Origin: Verrucomicrobia bacterium UBA3841
GTDB lineage: Bacteria; Verrucomicrobiota; Kiritimatiellia; RFP12; UBA1067
Assembly (NCBI GenBank): GCA_002392765.1
Contig: DGHT01000013.1
Span: 1-28,117, forward strand
Direction of reading: 5' to 3'
DNA length: 28,117 bases
The notes below the pieces were generated by a model, which was given only the letters and a program-made list of their open reading frames with translations, ran no database searches and was not told the DNA's origin. Position 1 is the first letter of the stretch. Every line of letters begins with the position of its first letter. Below are positions 7,646 through 16,489 of the stretch, piece by piece. The position numbers were made by a program, and so were the translations under genes.

Positions 7646-8967
7646 TATTGTGCGCCAGGAGGGAGGCGCTTCATGAGCGTGCCCCAGCCCGCCCATTCGT
7701 AGTACCAGTTCGGTGCGGCGCCCCACGTCTCGAACCCGCCGTTCTTCTCGTTCTCCGCGTCCCTGGCGCGCTTGAGCCAGGCAAGCTGCGTCCTGTCCGC
7801 GCCCTTTGCGCGGCTGTAGCGCGCGTAGGCGCACTCGCGCGGCGCGCCCGGCCCGCCGAAATTCGGTCCCGGCCACGGATTGGGTTTGAGCGACTGCCAG
7901 CGTCCGGAGCGGTGCCGCGCGCGGTAGAAAAGGCCGTTTTCGAAAGTCGCCCCGCTCTCGTCGTCGGTGTAGCCGCTTGGTTCCCATTCGCCGAAATTGA
8001 AGCGGGCGACCCACGCGAGCCCCGCGAGGATGCGGTTGTCAAGAGCTCCGTACAGATCGTCGCCCTGCATTCTGAACATCTCTGCGATGTCCACGTACAT
8101 GAAAACCCCGCACACGGCATGCGCCTGGTCACGGCTCGCCTCCTGGCTCTGTCCATTTGCATAAATGTAGTATTTCAGCACCTCGTCGTATCCATAGTCC
8201 GGAATCAACGTTTCGTGTCCGCGAAGGCGGTAGTCGTTCTGGAACTCCGTCGCGTTAAGCGGATTTGCATCGGCGATCGCCGGCCCCGCGGCGAACGGCT
8301 CCTGGTCCGCACGGTGGGGCAGCCCGTTCAGATACCGCCAGATGCGGTCGTACTTCTTCTCGTCGTTTAGGAATATCGCTATCGCGAGCGCTCCGCGGTA
8401 GGCGAAGAGCCCCTGGTTGCCGAACCGCGCCTTGTCGCCGTTCCTGATCTGCGGATAGAACACATCGCGCAGCATCTTCGCAAAACGCACCTTGTCCGCC
8501 TTAGCCCAGTTCGAATCATAGCGCATAAGCTCCGCCGCCGAGACGAGAAGGTATATCTTGCCGAAGTCGAGCGGGCCTGTCCCCACGTCCTTCAACTCCG
8601 TGTAGTGCGAACTTGCGTTGAGAAATTCCACAGCCTTCTTCGCATAGCGCACATCGTCCGTGAGCCGGTACATGAGAGCGAGGTCGTGCGCGCGGCGTCC
8701 GGCCTGTCCGATCGTGCCGTTGCAGCGCACCGATTCGAGAACAGTCGGATATTCCGGGACACGCTGGTTCGGATCGGCGCTCCAGCAACTTTCCAGCGCC
8801 TTGAAGCATCCGTACCACGGTTCGCGCTTCTCCGCAACCATCTTGCGCGCCCGCGCTATATCCTCCGCGCTCTCGGCAATCCCCGGATGCACAAAGTCAC
8901 GCGCTCCCGCGTTAAGCGCGAGCGCTATAGCCATCATGCAAACCGTATGTCTAATTATTCTATCCAT
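7645..8967 (-). CDS. Secreted alginate-lyase-superfamily polysaccharide lyase
   Basis: This 440-residue protein has a signal peptide (1-22, ending 'LNAGARD') and an all-alpha toroid-type sequence typical of the alginate lyase superfamily (PF05426-like; families such as PL5/PL38). The most telling motif is 'QSQEASRDQAHAVCG' (273-287): Glu-x-x-Arg-Asp-Gln-x-His is the conserved catalytic patch of many uncharacterised lyases of this fold. 'RFGNQGLF' (181-188) supplies a candidate neutralising Asn184. Such enzymes beta-eliminate uronic-acid polysaccharides (alginate, glucuronan or related); the true substrate is not predictable from this sequence. The start at 8967 has TTGGAG just upstream. The gap to the upstream GH127 gene is entirely a 7-bp tandem repeat. 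It is the last gene of the glycan locus. Confidence 0.82.
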   Translation of the reverse strand: MDRIIRHTVCMMAIALALNAGARDFVHPGIAESAEDIARARKMVAEKREPWYGCFKALESCWSADPNQRVPEYPTVLESVRCNGTIGQAGRRAHDLALMYRLTDDVRYAKKAVEFLNASSHYTELKDVGTGPLDFGKIYLLVSAAELMRYDSNWAKADKVRFAKMLRDVFYPQIRNGDKARFGNQGLFAYRGALAIAIFLNDEKKYDRIWRYLNGLPHRADQEPFAAGPAIADANPLNATEFQNDYRLRGHETLIPDYGYDEVLKYYIYANGQSQEASRDQAHAVCGVFMYVDIAEMFRMQGDDLYGALDNRILAGLAWVARFNFGEWEPSGYTDDESGATFENGLFYRARHRSGRWQSLKPNPWPGPNFGGPGAPRECAYARYSRAKGADRTQLAWLKRARDAENEKNGGFETWGAAPNWYYEWAGWGTLMKRLPPGAQ

Positions 8968-8970
8968 TCT

Positions 8971-9054
8971 CCAACTCCAACTTCAAACTTTCTACTTCAA
9001 ACTTCAAACATCAAACTTTAAACTTCAAACATTAAACTTCAAACATCAAACTTC
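8971..9054. repeat. Twelve-unit degenerate heptanucleotide tandem repeat
   Basis: The plus strand reads as twelve consecutive 7-mers of the type AAACTTC/AAACATC/AAACTTT in unbroken phase (84 bp). It fills the gap between the GH127 stop codon (9053) and the lyase ribosome-binding site. The units nearest the lyase have drifted to CCAACTC, creating the GGAG sequence on the minus strand. Being 7 bp, the unit shifts frame and cannot be coding. Confidence 0.9.
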
Positions 9055-10942
9055 AATCCCAATACACCGAATACCGTTCGCCGTGTATCGTCCATAGCGG
9101 CGAAACGACAACGCCCGACGGCGTTTTGAAGTTCGGTTCGCCCCAGTACGGCTCGGCGGGATGCGAAGCGTCGTCCCACACCTTCTTGTGCGGCGGCGGC
9201 TTGGAAAGGCGCGTCCAGCTTTCGACAGGCTCCAGCGCGATTCGCTCGAGACGGGGCGGCACTTTGTAGTCGTGCTCGTAGTAGTCGAGAGCGCGAACGT
9301 CGTACGGCGCGACGCCCTCGCACCCTAGCCGGCCCGCAAGGAGAATCGGACCGTAGAAGACGGCCTTGCGCCCAGGGCAGTCTGGCGTCGCCTCCGTACG
9401 GAATCCGCACGGCAGTTCCACTTCGACAATATCCCCTGCGGAAACGTCGCGCATCACGTAGCGCGACTCCGCCTCCCCCGTAGCCCAGAACGGACGCCTG
9501 ACGGCGACGCGCCCTTTTCCGCGCGCAACCACAAGCCGCGCGCTTTCGTGCGCCGGGAAGTCCGTTTCGAGGCGCAGCGCGATGTCGCCGTCTTCGTACG
9601 TGCTTGCAATGAACTGGTTCACGTAGAGGATATCGCCGCGTTTCGAATAGATGAGACGCCCCGGTTTAGTGTGGCTTTCCATCGCGCTCGCCTGGCAGCA
9701 CCAGAACGAGTCGTTCGCGCGGTTCTGAAGTTTGTACGCGCCTGTCATCATCGGAAGAAAGTATGTCACTCTTCCGTCGCCCGGCTCAATCTGTCCGAGG
9801 ATGTGGTTCCAAAGCGCCCGCTCCTGATAGTCGGCGATCGCCGCGCGCGGCTCGGCCTCGAAAAGCTGCCGCGAGAGCTTGAGCAGATTGTACGTGCAGC
9901 ACGTCTCGCCGGTGAAGCCTGTCAGGTTTGCGCCCTGCTTGTCGGGTCCGCGAAACGCCTCCTTCGTCGAGACGCACCCGGGCGCGTAAAGGTAGTGTCC
10001 GACGACCGTCTCCCAGAAAAACTCCGCAAGTCTGCGGGAGGTCTCATCGCCCGTCAGCTCGTAGCGGCGCATCTCGCCGATGACCTTCGGTATGAGCGTG
10101 TTGGCGTGCTTGCCGTTCAACTCGTCGCGGCGCGCCTTGAGCGGATCAAGCACCTCGGGATGGTAGAACACCTCCGCCGCCTTCACAAGACGATCCGCGC
10201 GCGCCTCATCGCCGGCAGAGCACAATGCCCCCATCGCGCCGCCGCATGGTAGGGCGCGATCACCGAGCGCGCCGCCCTCATCGCCACGCTCGCGCACAAG
10301 ACGCGAGAGATTGATGAGCGACTCTGCGATACCGCCGAATTCGCGTCTGCGCATCGTCGACGCCTGTTCGGACGTGAGCGCCAGCACCTTGTCCGCCGTC
10401 CAACCGCCGAAACGCCGCGCGACTTGAAACGCCTCGTCGTTTCCGCATATTTCCGCCTGGTCGATAAGCCCCTGGAGAATCTTGTGCTGCACGTACCACG
10501 GCGCCCAGACGCGAACGCCGGCGATGATCTTGTCGATGTCGGACGCTGGGAATGCCCCGACCCAGCCGGTGCCGATCGCATCCTGGCAGCGCTTCAGCTC
10601 GCGGACGGCGATTGCGGCGCGGACCTTTACCGACTCGTCGCCCGTTGCTTCGTAGAGCGCGGCCATGCCAGAGAGCCAATGGCCGAGCGTGTGTCCGCGA
10701 AGTTCCATATCCGGCTTCTCCCATCCGCCGAGCCGCTGGACGAAGTTGGTATTGGAGACGTCGTCAAGCCCTGCCGTCACGCGGAACATCCACGTGAGGT
10801 TCATGGGGTCGAGCGACTCCATGACCGCCCTTTCGCGCTTCATATTGTCGAGAAACGGCCCCGGCATAAGCCGCACGGCAGGTGCGGCTCCCGCGGCGAA
10901 CATGGAGGCGGCGGCCATCAGAATTATTATCGACTGTTTCAT
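9053..10942 (-). CDS. GH127/GH146-like beta-L-arabinofuranosidase (DUF1680 family), secreted
   Basis: This 629-residue protein belongs to the DUF1680 clan. Characterised relatives remove beta-linked L-arabinofuranose using a cysteine nucleophile held by zinc. Here 'GETCCTYNLLKL' supplies Glu346 and Cys348, and 'FWCCQASAMESHTK' supplies the Cys415-Cys416 pair, matching the Glu-Cys-Cys-Cys zinc site of Bifidobacterium HypBA1. 'HTLGHWLSGMAALYEATGD' and 'EFGGIAESL' are further family landmarks. A signal peptide spans about 1-20. I chose ATG 10942 because the predicted -10 (10954-10959) lies between it and the alternative ATG at 10963, which would add 7 residues. No ribosome-binding site precedes it, consistent with a very short leader. 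The C-terminal region is beta-rich. Confidence 0.9.
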   Translation of the reverse strand: MKQSIIILMAAASMFAAGAAPAVRLMPGPFLDNMKRERAVMESLDPMNLTWMFRVTAGLDDVSNTNFVQRLGGWEKPDMELRGHTLGHWLSGMAALYEATGDESVKVRAAIAVRELKRCQDAIGTGWVGAFPASDIDKIIAGVRVWAPWYVQHKILQGLIDQAEICGNDEAFQVARRFGGWTADKVLALTSEQASTMRRREFGGIAESLINLSRLVRERGDEGGALGDRALPCGGAMGALCSAGDEARADRLVKAAEVFYHPEVLDPLKARRDELNGKHANTLIPKVIGEMRRYELTGDETSRRLAEFFWETVVGHYLYAPGCVSTKEAFRGPDKQGANLTGFTGETCCTYNLLKLSRQLFEAEPRAAIADYQERALWNHILGQIEPGDGRVTYFLPMMTGAYKLQNRANDSFWCCQASAMESHTKPGRLIYSKRGDILYVNQFIASTYEDGDIALRLETDFPAHESARLVVARGKGRVAVRRPFWATGEAESRYVMRDVSAGDIVEVELPCGFRTEATPDCPGRKAVFYGPILLAGRLGCEGVAPYDVRALDYYEHDYKVPPRLERIALEPVESWTRLSKPPPHKKVWDDASHPAEPYWGEPNFKTPSGVVVSPLWTIHGERYSVYWD

Positions 10943-10953
10943 TTTATACAGAC

Positions 10954-10999
10954 ATTCTATCATTACAGTATTCGGCGGACAATCCCACTAAGAGGGGAT
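10954..10999 (-). promoter_or_regulatory. GH127 promoter with shared 19-bp inverted repeat (site B)
   Basis: The minus-strand -10 TAGAAT (10959-10954) is preceded by TGA; a TTGTCC hexamer lies 17 nt upstream. Immediately upstream sits an inverted repeat, AATCCC-N7-GGGAT (10981-10999 on the plus strand), touching the CotH stop codon. The same 19-bp pattern occurs at 15451-15469 and 21155-21173, at similar distances from a -10. The leader would be only about 5 nt. Confidence 0.6.
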
Positions 11000-12999
11000 T
11001 AACGAAGCGAAATCGCCGTCGGCTCCGGTACGACTGCCCCGTCCCAAGGGCTCGTCTGGGATTCGCATCGGACCGACTCCATCAACGCCGGAACCGTCTT
11101 GAACTGCTCGTCAAGCCAGGATCGATGCCCGGCTATGAAATTCTTCAGGACGACTGTGTCCTGCGCAAAGGTCCTTGTCTGCGGCCAGCGCGCGTCGTTC
11201 GCCGCCGCCGATTCTTTGAGATAGCCGGCATAAGTGTCGATAAGGCCGCCTTCCGCCGCGAGCGCGGCGTATGCGCCGCGCACCTGGTTGTACTTCGCGC
11301 GGACGCGCCGCGCAAAGCGATAGTCGGAAAGCCATTCGCAGTACATCGAACTTTGCGCCGCATGCCAGCGTTCGGGCGAGGGCTTCTGCATGTTGGCCGT
11401 CCCCGCGGCATGGTCGAAGTCCCAGACAGGGCCCCAGTAAAGTTTTTTGCCGACATCCTTGTATGCGTAACGGCTCTTCGCCCCCGCGTCCTGGTTGCCG
11501 AAAAGCTCCTGCACGAGGAAGTATCCGACCATCGAGTCGATATCGCAGTAGGCAGAATAATGACGCCCTTCGCCAGACTTGCGGTTCGCGGACGTGCAGG
11601 CGTCGAAATAGTTCTGCAGATAGCTCTTGGCGGCGTTGAACATGCCGCTATTGGTTTTCAGGTACTCCGGCGAATTTACCATAGTCTTCATTTCAAGATT
11701 CCCGGACGTCACGGTGAAGCGCGAGACTTCGTCCATCTCCGTGGAAAACTCGAATATCCAGCCGCCGTTTACATCGGTCTGCGCGGGGTCGATCCATGAA
11801 AGGTCCTCCGCAGTGTGGCCGTTGTCCTCGGAATACCCTTCCCAGTCGAAAACCGGGACACGATCCTCGGCTGTTCTGATATGCTCGCAGATCTGATAGA
11901 GTCCGTCGAAGCGTCCGTTGACCACCACATCGACCCACGTCGACTCCATCGCGAGCACGCCGATGGACGCGGCAAAGTCGTAGGCAAGCTTGTTGCGCAT
12001 GTTCGACATATCGGGCATGTTGGCAAGCAAGACCCAGTGTTTCGACTTCGACGAGCCTAGTCCGAACGGCGAAGCCTTCTTGTCGAGCTTGAGCTTGTAG
12101 GGTTTCTTCCCGTATCCCGCCGACGTATTGCCTCTGACATTGACCGTCGCTTTGCCGTTGTACTGCTCCTCGAACTCGTCGTTGCCCTGGATACGGAGCG
12201 TCCCATCGTGTTTTTCCTTTGCCGCGGAAGGGAACTCGCCGTCGTCCGTCGTTATGTAGCAGACCGGCAGTTTCGAAAAGTAGAATTCCCGCGTCAAAAG
12301 CGCCGCGCCCGCGTCCGACACGGAGAAGCGCAGCCAATGTCCATAGTCGTCAGCCGTCGGTGTGTATTCAGAGACGTTCGCGACGGGTTCGGAGGCGTAT
12401 GTCCTGTTCCATCCAGCGCGCTGCCATGCGCAGGAAAATCCCTGATCCGAGAAAAACGTCGGAAGTTGCGGCGCAAGCGCCGTACCGGCTTTCGGCCGTG
12501 ACACGTCGAGCGCAAATTTCTCGCCGCTCTCCTCGGACAGAGACTCGATCACCTCGCCCTCGCCCGGCCCGTCGAAAACCATATCAGGCGCAAGCGCGGC
12601 GGGCGACGCGCGGAACCAGCCCTGTCCGCCCGGTGTCCGCAACCGCACATAGTTTTCGCCGGACATTACGAGGTAGCTGACGAGCTTCTCGCCGTCCACC
12701 GTGCGAACGGCGAATTTGGCCTGCGTCCAGTCGTTAGTAGACGGCACGACGCCGTCAGCGAAGACCTCGTGCCACGCGCCGTTGCCCCAGACGAGAAAGC
12801 CGGCGTCGCCCGAATCGAGCGTCGCCGGGTTGAGCGCGGCGATTCCCTCCGGGTCGCCCGGCAGCCCCGATGACAACGTATCGGCCCTGAACCGGAACTC
12901 GACTTCGTAGACATCGCCTGTCGGAGAAGCGAGCGAGGCGTCCGCAGCAAAAGCCGCAGACGCCTTAAACACCAACGCCAGAATGATGAGGCGCCGCAT
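10999..12999 (-). CDS. CotH kinase family protein, secreted
   Basis: This 666-residue protein has a signal peptide (1-19, 'ASAAFAAD'), an N-terminal beta-rich portion (about 30-240, possibly lectin/Ig-like) and a CotH domain. CotH landmarks are 'VNVRGNTSAGYGKKPYKLKL', 'HWVLLANMPDMSNMRNKLAYDF', 'GLYQICEHIR' and the metal-binding 'WGPVWDFDHA' with Asp527 and Asp529. CotH is an atypical protein kinase in Bacillus spores; secreted versions are common in polysaccharide-degrading bacteria, with unproven roles. The start at 12999 has AAGGGGA before it; 17 nt separate it from the upstream beta-repeat gene, so the two are co-transcribed. The C-terminus ends 'VVPEPTAISLR': it resembles the beginning of a PEP-CTERM sorting signal, but the membrane helix and basic tail are missing. 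Confidence 0.9.
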   Translation of the reverse strand: MRRLIILALVFKASAAFAADASLASPTGDVYEVEFRFRADTLSSGLPGDPEGIAALNPATLDSGDAGFLVWGNGAWHEVFADGVVPSTNDWTQAKFAVRTVDGEKLVSYLVMSGENYVRLRTPGGQGWFRASPAALAPDMVFDGPGEGEVIESLSEESGEKFALDVSRPKAGTALAPQLPTFFSDQGFSCAWQRAGWNRTYASEPVANVSEYTPTADDYGHWLRFSVSDAGAALLTREFYFSKLPVCYITTDDGEFPSAAKEKHDGTLRIQGNDEFEEQYNGKATVNVRGNTSAGYGKKPYKLKLDKKASPFGLGSSKSKHWVLLANMPDMSNMRNKLAYDFAASIGVLAMESTWVDVVVNGRFDGLYQICEHIRTAEDRVPVFDWEGYSEDNGHTAEDLSWIDPAQTDVNGGWIFEFSTEMDEVSRFTVTSGNLEMKTMVNSPEYLKTNSGMFNAAKSYLQNYFDACTSANRKSGEGRHYSAYCDIDSMVGYFLVQELFGNQDAGAKSRYAYKDVGKKLYWGPVWDFDHAAGTANMQKPSPERWHAAQSSMYCEWLSDYRFARRVRAKYNQVRGAYAALAAEGGLIDTYAGYLKESAAANDARWPQTRTFAQDTVVLKNFIAGHRSWLDEQFKTVPALMESVRCESQTSPWDGAVVPEPTAISLR

Positions 13000-13016
13000 G
13001 TGGAAATCCCCTTGTC

Positions 13017-15392
13017 TCAGCGGAAAATCACCAGAAAACCATTCTTTCTGTAGACGCACTTAAGCGTCACAGTTCCGTCGCCGTTGGCTTTCTTGACAAG
13101 CTTCCACTTGCCTTTCGTGTCGCCGGCGTTGACTTTGTTCAGCAGCGCGGTCATTGTCGCGCTCGTGCCAGTGATAGATGTGGCTGTCAGCAGCGTGAAC
13201 TCGGTCGTCTTGTCGGTCTCGGCCGTGAGAGCAGGCTCGTCGACGTCGTTGACGGAGAGATCGACCGCGCCGAACACGCCTTCGCCAGAGAGCCTGACGC
13301 CAGAGGCGATGTTGACGGTGTAATTCTGCTCGCCGGAAATATTTTGATTCGCGATAAGGGTTCCGGCGTTGACAGTAAGAGTACTCCCTTCAACGACTGC
13401 AAAGCTGGAGCCAATAGTCAGCGGCGTATCGCCGTTCTTTACGAGGTCCACCTTGCTGGTAGTGAATTGTCCGTTCAAAATCGACTCGCTATCAGCTTTA
13501 CCACCAAACGTGATGGTATACCTATCGTAGTGAGTCCCCATCCTAACCTGCGCCTTGTCGCTCAGAAGCTGGAACGCGCCCATCGTGACATGACGCTCGA
13601 AAGAAAAGAGGTTGGCGGCATTCTCCGGCATCCCGGAAACAAGTATTGTCGTGTTTTCGAAGTGATTGCAGTCGGCCGCCTTGTATGGAGACGTGATGCC
13701 ATAGACACCGGTGCCGTAATCAATGGCAGATGGGAATTCCAGCACACCGGAGAAGTCACTAAAATCGCTCTCGTCGTTAATTCGCCAGCCTGCCGTGTGG
13801 TTGTCCTCAGTAATCAGCTTCAATGTTCCCCCACCGCTGACCTTTGCCTCTTTTGCGAGATTTTTGCCGCTGCCGTAGAACGAAAGGGTCGCTCCTGCAC
13901 TTATAGAGATATCTCCGGCTACACTCGCAGAACCCTTGTAGGCATAGTAGAACTCGCCGTCTTCAACAGCAACCGGTCCGTAGAAGTTGTCGTGGAAATT
14001 TGTAAGCTTGAACATACCAGGGCCAGTCTTGACAAATCCGTTCGTCGTGTTGTTCATGGCGCGGTTGGTCTCGAAAATATCGCAATCGACCTGAACACGC
14101 GCAGGATTGCCGTTTGTCGTATAGAAGTTGTCAACGCGAATCGCTCCATCGGCATTGTAGTTCTCGCCAAGAACGAGTGTGCCGCCATTGAATAACACTT
14201 GAGCGTTTGAGGTGCTGGCCCGTGCAATGTATCCGTAGCCATCTAACTTCAACTTACCGCCCGTGAGGATGGTGGCACCAGAATACTGATTTGTTGAGGC
14301 AAGTGTCAACGTCCCTGCACCGACCTTCTCTAAAGTGATTTGGGCGAAGCCGCTGCCAAGGTTGCCAAAAAAGGCGCTATCAGTGTTCTTTGCGCCGACC
14401 TGAAGTTTTTTCGAGCCCGTAGGTAGCGTAATGCGGTGTGGCTCTGCCATTGGTTCTGTGATGTCAGATGCCGTCGAGAGCTCGCCGATCGAAACAGTCT
14501 CCGCGTCACCGGCAAGTCGCAAATCAAAATATGCACTTGGATTGCCGAACTGAAGACTCATGTTCGAAAGATTGCCGTCGCCCGACATAAACATGCGCGA
14601 CGCGCCGTTTGGATACAGGATGAACGTGCCTTTGGAATCGGCAAAAGAACCACTCCAGTTGCTGTCGCTCTGACCATGAACGCGAAGCAGCAGCGCTGAA
14701 TTTTCGGCAATCCTGACATCACCCGCGAAATCAGCACGTTTCTCGAGGTTTATCGCATTCGTTAGAACATTTCCAGACTCATTTGTGACAACGAGTGCAG
14801 ACCACGGGAATATCCCGTTCGCATCATCATGTATGTAATTGATGCGCGAACCATTCATAAGTGTAAGCGGCCCCGTTCCGAAGTCCTCGACATTTTTGAT
14901 CCGCGCCATATTGCCATTGTTGACAATACTTTCATTGGGCTGGTCATGGAAACCGATGAATGTCGTACCGCCGGTATGCGTGTTGTTCGCATTGTTCACA
15001 ATCTGTTTTGTCTTGGTTGACTTCCCGTTGATCACCAGCTTGACGTTGCCAGAGAATGTAACGTTTTTAAAAGGGCTGTCACCAAAGCGACTGTTCGTAA
15101 ACGTTGCCGCAGAAAGCGATTCGTCGCTATTGGTAATCTTAGATCCTTCGGCAAAAGTACTCCCTGAGCAGGAAAGATTCCATCCGTTTAAATCGAGCGT
15201 AATCGCACCTGACTGAAAAGTAAGATCGCCAACTTCAATGTTCTGCGTCAACTTGCCGTCGGGGAACTCCAGCACGCTGCCGCTGTCTGGCGTGTATGTC
15301 GCCCCCGTCGAAGTTATAATAAGGCTTGATGCCCACGCGGCCGTAGCCGCGAAGAATGCCGTTGTTGCGCCGATTACGATTTTTAGCTTCAT
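13017..15392 (-). CDS. Secreted protein with autotransporter-associated beta-strand repeats
   Basis: This 791-residue protein has a signal peptide (1-21, ending 'AAWASS') and is almost wholly beta-helical, rich in Asn, Gly, Ser and Thr. At least three autotransporter-associated beta-strand repeats (PF12951 type) are visible: 353-384 ('KVGAGTLTLASTNQYSGAT'), about 450-488 ('KTGPGMFKLTNFHDNFYG') and a weaker one about 650-690. There is no C-terminal beta-barrel, so it is not a self-contained autotransporter; the route to the surface is unclear. A role in adhesion or glycan binding is inferred from context only. The start at 15392 follows AAGGAAGG. Base composition looks more AT-rich than the flanking genes, which may reflect its Asn/Thr content or transfer. 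It is first in an operon with the CotH gene. Confidence 0.82.
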   Translation of the reverse strand: MKLKIVIGATTAFFAATAAWASSLIITSTGATYTPDSGSVLEFPDGKLTQNIEVGDLTFQSGAITLDLNGWNLSCSGSTFAEGSKITNSDESLSAATFTNSRFGDSPFKNVTFSGNVKLVINGKSTKTKQIVNNANNTHTGGTTFIGFHDQPNESIVNNGNMARIKNVEDFGTGPLTLMNGSRINYIHDDANGIFPWSALVVTNESGNVLTNAINLEKRADFAGDVRIAENSALLLRVHGQSDSNWSGSFADSKGTFILYPNGASRMFMSGDGNLSNMSLQFGNPSAYFDLRLAGDAETVSIGELSTASDITEPMAEPHRITLPTGSKKLQVGAKNTDSAFFGNLGSGFAQITLEKVGAGTLTLASTNQYSGATILTGGKLKLDGYGYIARASTSNAQVLFNGGTLVLGENYNADGAIRVDNFYTTNGNPARVQVDCDIFETNRAMNNTTNGFVKTGPGMFKLTNFHDNFYGPVAVEDGEFYYAYKGSASVAGDISISAGATLSFYGSGKNLAKEAKVSGGGTLKLITEDNHTAGWRINDESDFSDFSGVLEFPSAIDYGTGVYGITSPYKAADCNHFENTTILVSGMPENAANLFSFERHVTMGAFQLLSDKAQVRMGTHYDRYTITFGGKADSESILNGQFTTSKVDLVKNGDTPLTIGSSFAVVEGSTLTVNAGTLIANQNISGEQNYTVNIASGVRLSGEGVFGAVDLSVNDVDEPALTAETDKTTEFTLLTATSITGTSATMTALLNKVNAGDTKGKWKLVKKANGDGTVTLKCVYRKNGFLVIFR

Positions 15393-15421
15393 TGTTGCCT
15401 TCCTTTCCCGATGGTGGTGAT

Positions 15422-15469
15422 ATTATACCATACAGTCGGACGGGAAAACCATTCCCCGAAAAAGGGGAT
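15422..15469 (-). promoter_or_regulatory. Promoter of the beta-repeat protein with shared 19-bp inverted repeat (site A)
   Basis: The minus-strand -10 is a consensus TATAAT (15427-15422) preceded by TGG, an extended -10. There is no good -35. Upstream lies ATTCCCC-N5-AGGGGAT (15451-15469), with 5 to 6-bp arms. The leader is about 25 nt and carries AAGGAAGG. The palindrome also sits 2 nt past the transposase stop codon, so it could double as a weak terminator stem. Confidence 0.7.
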
Positions 15470-15471
15470 AG

Positions 15472-16473
15472 TCACCTTCTTTCCCAGACGGGCGCAGCTG
15501 CGCCACGGGCGCCTTTGCGATGGATATAGACGCCAAGACCGTCGCCGCAGGCCGCGGCCATCGCGGCCATCGCGTCGTTAATGCCGTGCCATGCGTCGTA
15601 GCGCGACATCGCGGGGCTGCATTCGCGCGAGATTACTACAAGCCTGCCATCTGCAAAGGCCAACGTATCCTCGACATGCGGCCTGTAGACCATCTTCAGC
15701 GGGTCTGGCGATGCCTTGATGCAGGGAAGCCTCTCCGCCTGAAGCGCGTTGTAAACCGCAATCTCGCCAGGCGATATAAACGTGCTCGCGATTACCCAGC
15801 CCTCTTTAGCCGCCTTCACAAGCCGCGCGACAATCGCCGGGTGGTCGCTCGCCCGTGTGGTGCGCGAGACGCTGACTGCGGCGATTCTGCGATCCTGCGA
15901 CAGCAGATCGACGTTGCCAGCCGCGCTCCACCATTCATCATCTGGGAAGCGCGGCGAAATCAGCGGCTCGACAACCTTCAGCGGCGCATCGGGGCCATGC
16001 ATAAGCGACCACTTCAGCGGATTGTAGCCGATATAGGCGTCAACTTTCTCGTTGATGAAGCGCGACACGCAAATATGATCGTGGTAGTTTGCCTCCCACT
16101 CGACTTCGACGCCGATTTCAGCGGCATGCTTCCGAGACCAGCGCTTGACGTTGTTCACAAACTGGCCTACATGTCTCAGCGGCTCTTCGCCGGAGTCTGG
16201 CATCAGCAAGAGCCTCAGGTGAATATGATCGGGCATTACTACATAAGACGCCGCCCAAACGCGCCTGCCAAGCCTCGAGTTTTCAAACAGAATCGCCTCC
16301 AAGGCGGCCTTGCCCGCTGGCGTCAAGACGACCTTATCGCCCTCAATCCGGCCAAAAAGCGGCAGTCGATTCTTCAAGGCAAACGTCACAAAGATCGAAG
16401 CGCCTCTGTTGTAGTCGTAGCCGTGAAACCGCCGGTAGTGCTTGATTTGCGCAGCTTTGGGCCGCTGCGTCAT
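15472..16473 (-). CDS. RAYT-type Y1 transposase with DprA/Rossmann-like C-terminal domain
   Basis: The 333-residue protein has an N-terminal HUH single-strand transposase domain (about 10-165): 'YVVMPDHIHLRLL' carries the HUH pair His83/His85, and 'DAYIGYNPLKWSLM' holds the catalytic Tyr (147 or 150) in the place expected for REP-associated tyrosine transposases. Residues about 196-320 are extra. They contain 'AVSVSRTTRASDHPAIVARL', a helix, 'GWVIASTFISPGEIAVYNAL', 'MVYRP' and 'RLVVISRECSP', an order of motifs like the Rossmann fold of DprA/LOG proteins (GSR, SGxAxGID, YP, SE). Usual RAYTs are much shorter. I chose the ATG at 16473; a 22-residue upstream extension to 16539 would cross a poly-G run and a perfect palindrome. 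Function: probably processes ssDNA hairpins; host gene or mobile element unclear. Confidence 0.8.
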   Translation of the reverse strand: MTQRPKAAQIKHYRRFHGYDYNRGASIFVTFALKNRLPLFGRIEGDKVVLTPAGKAALEAILFENSRLGRRVWAASYVVMPDHIHLRLLLMPDSGEEPLRHVGQFVNNVKRWSRKHAAEIGVEVEWEANYHDHICVSRFINEKVDAYIGYNPLKWSLMHGPDAPLKVVEPLISPRFPDDEWWSAAGNVDLLSQDRRIAAVSVSRTTRASDHPAIVARLVKAAKEGWVIASTFISPGEIAVYNALQAERLPCIKASPDPLKMVYRPHVEDTLAFADGRLVVISRECSPAMSRYDAWHGINDAMAAMAAACGDGLGVYIHRKGARGAAAPVWERR

Positions 16474-16489
16474 GTTGTTACTTTTCAAT

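Noticed and set aside
8971..9054. CRISPR array
   Set aside because: The repeats are contiguous 7-mers without spacers and there are no cas genes in the window.
13017..15392. Complete autotransporter
   Set aside because: The beta-strand repeats are present but there is no C-terminal membrane beta-barrel.
15451..15469. Simple intrinsic terminator of the transposase
   Set aside because: The stem fits, but no T-tract follows on the minus strand, and the same 19-bp pattern at the same distance from two other -10 boxes makes an operator more likely; a dual role is not excluded.
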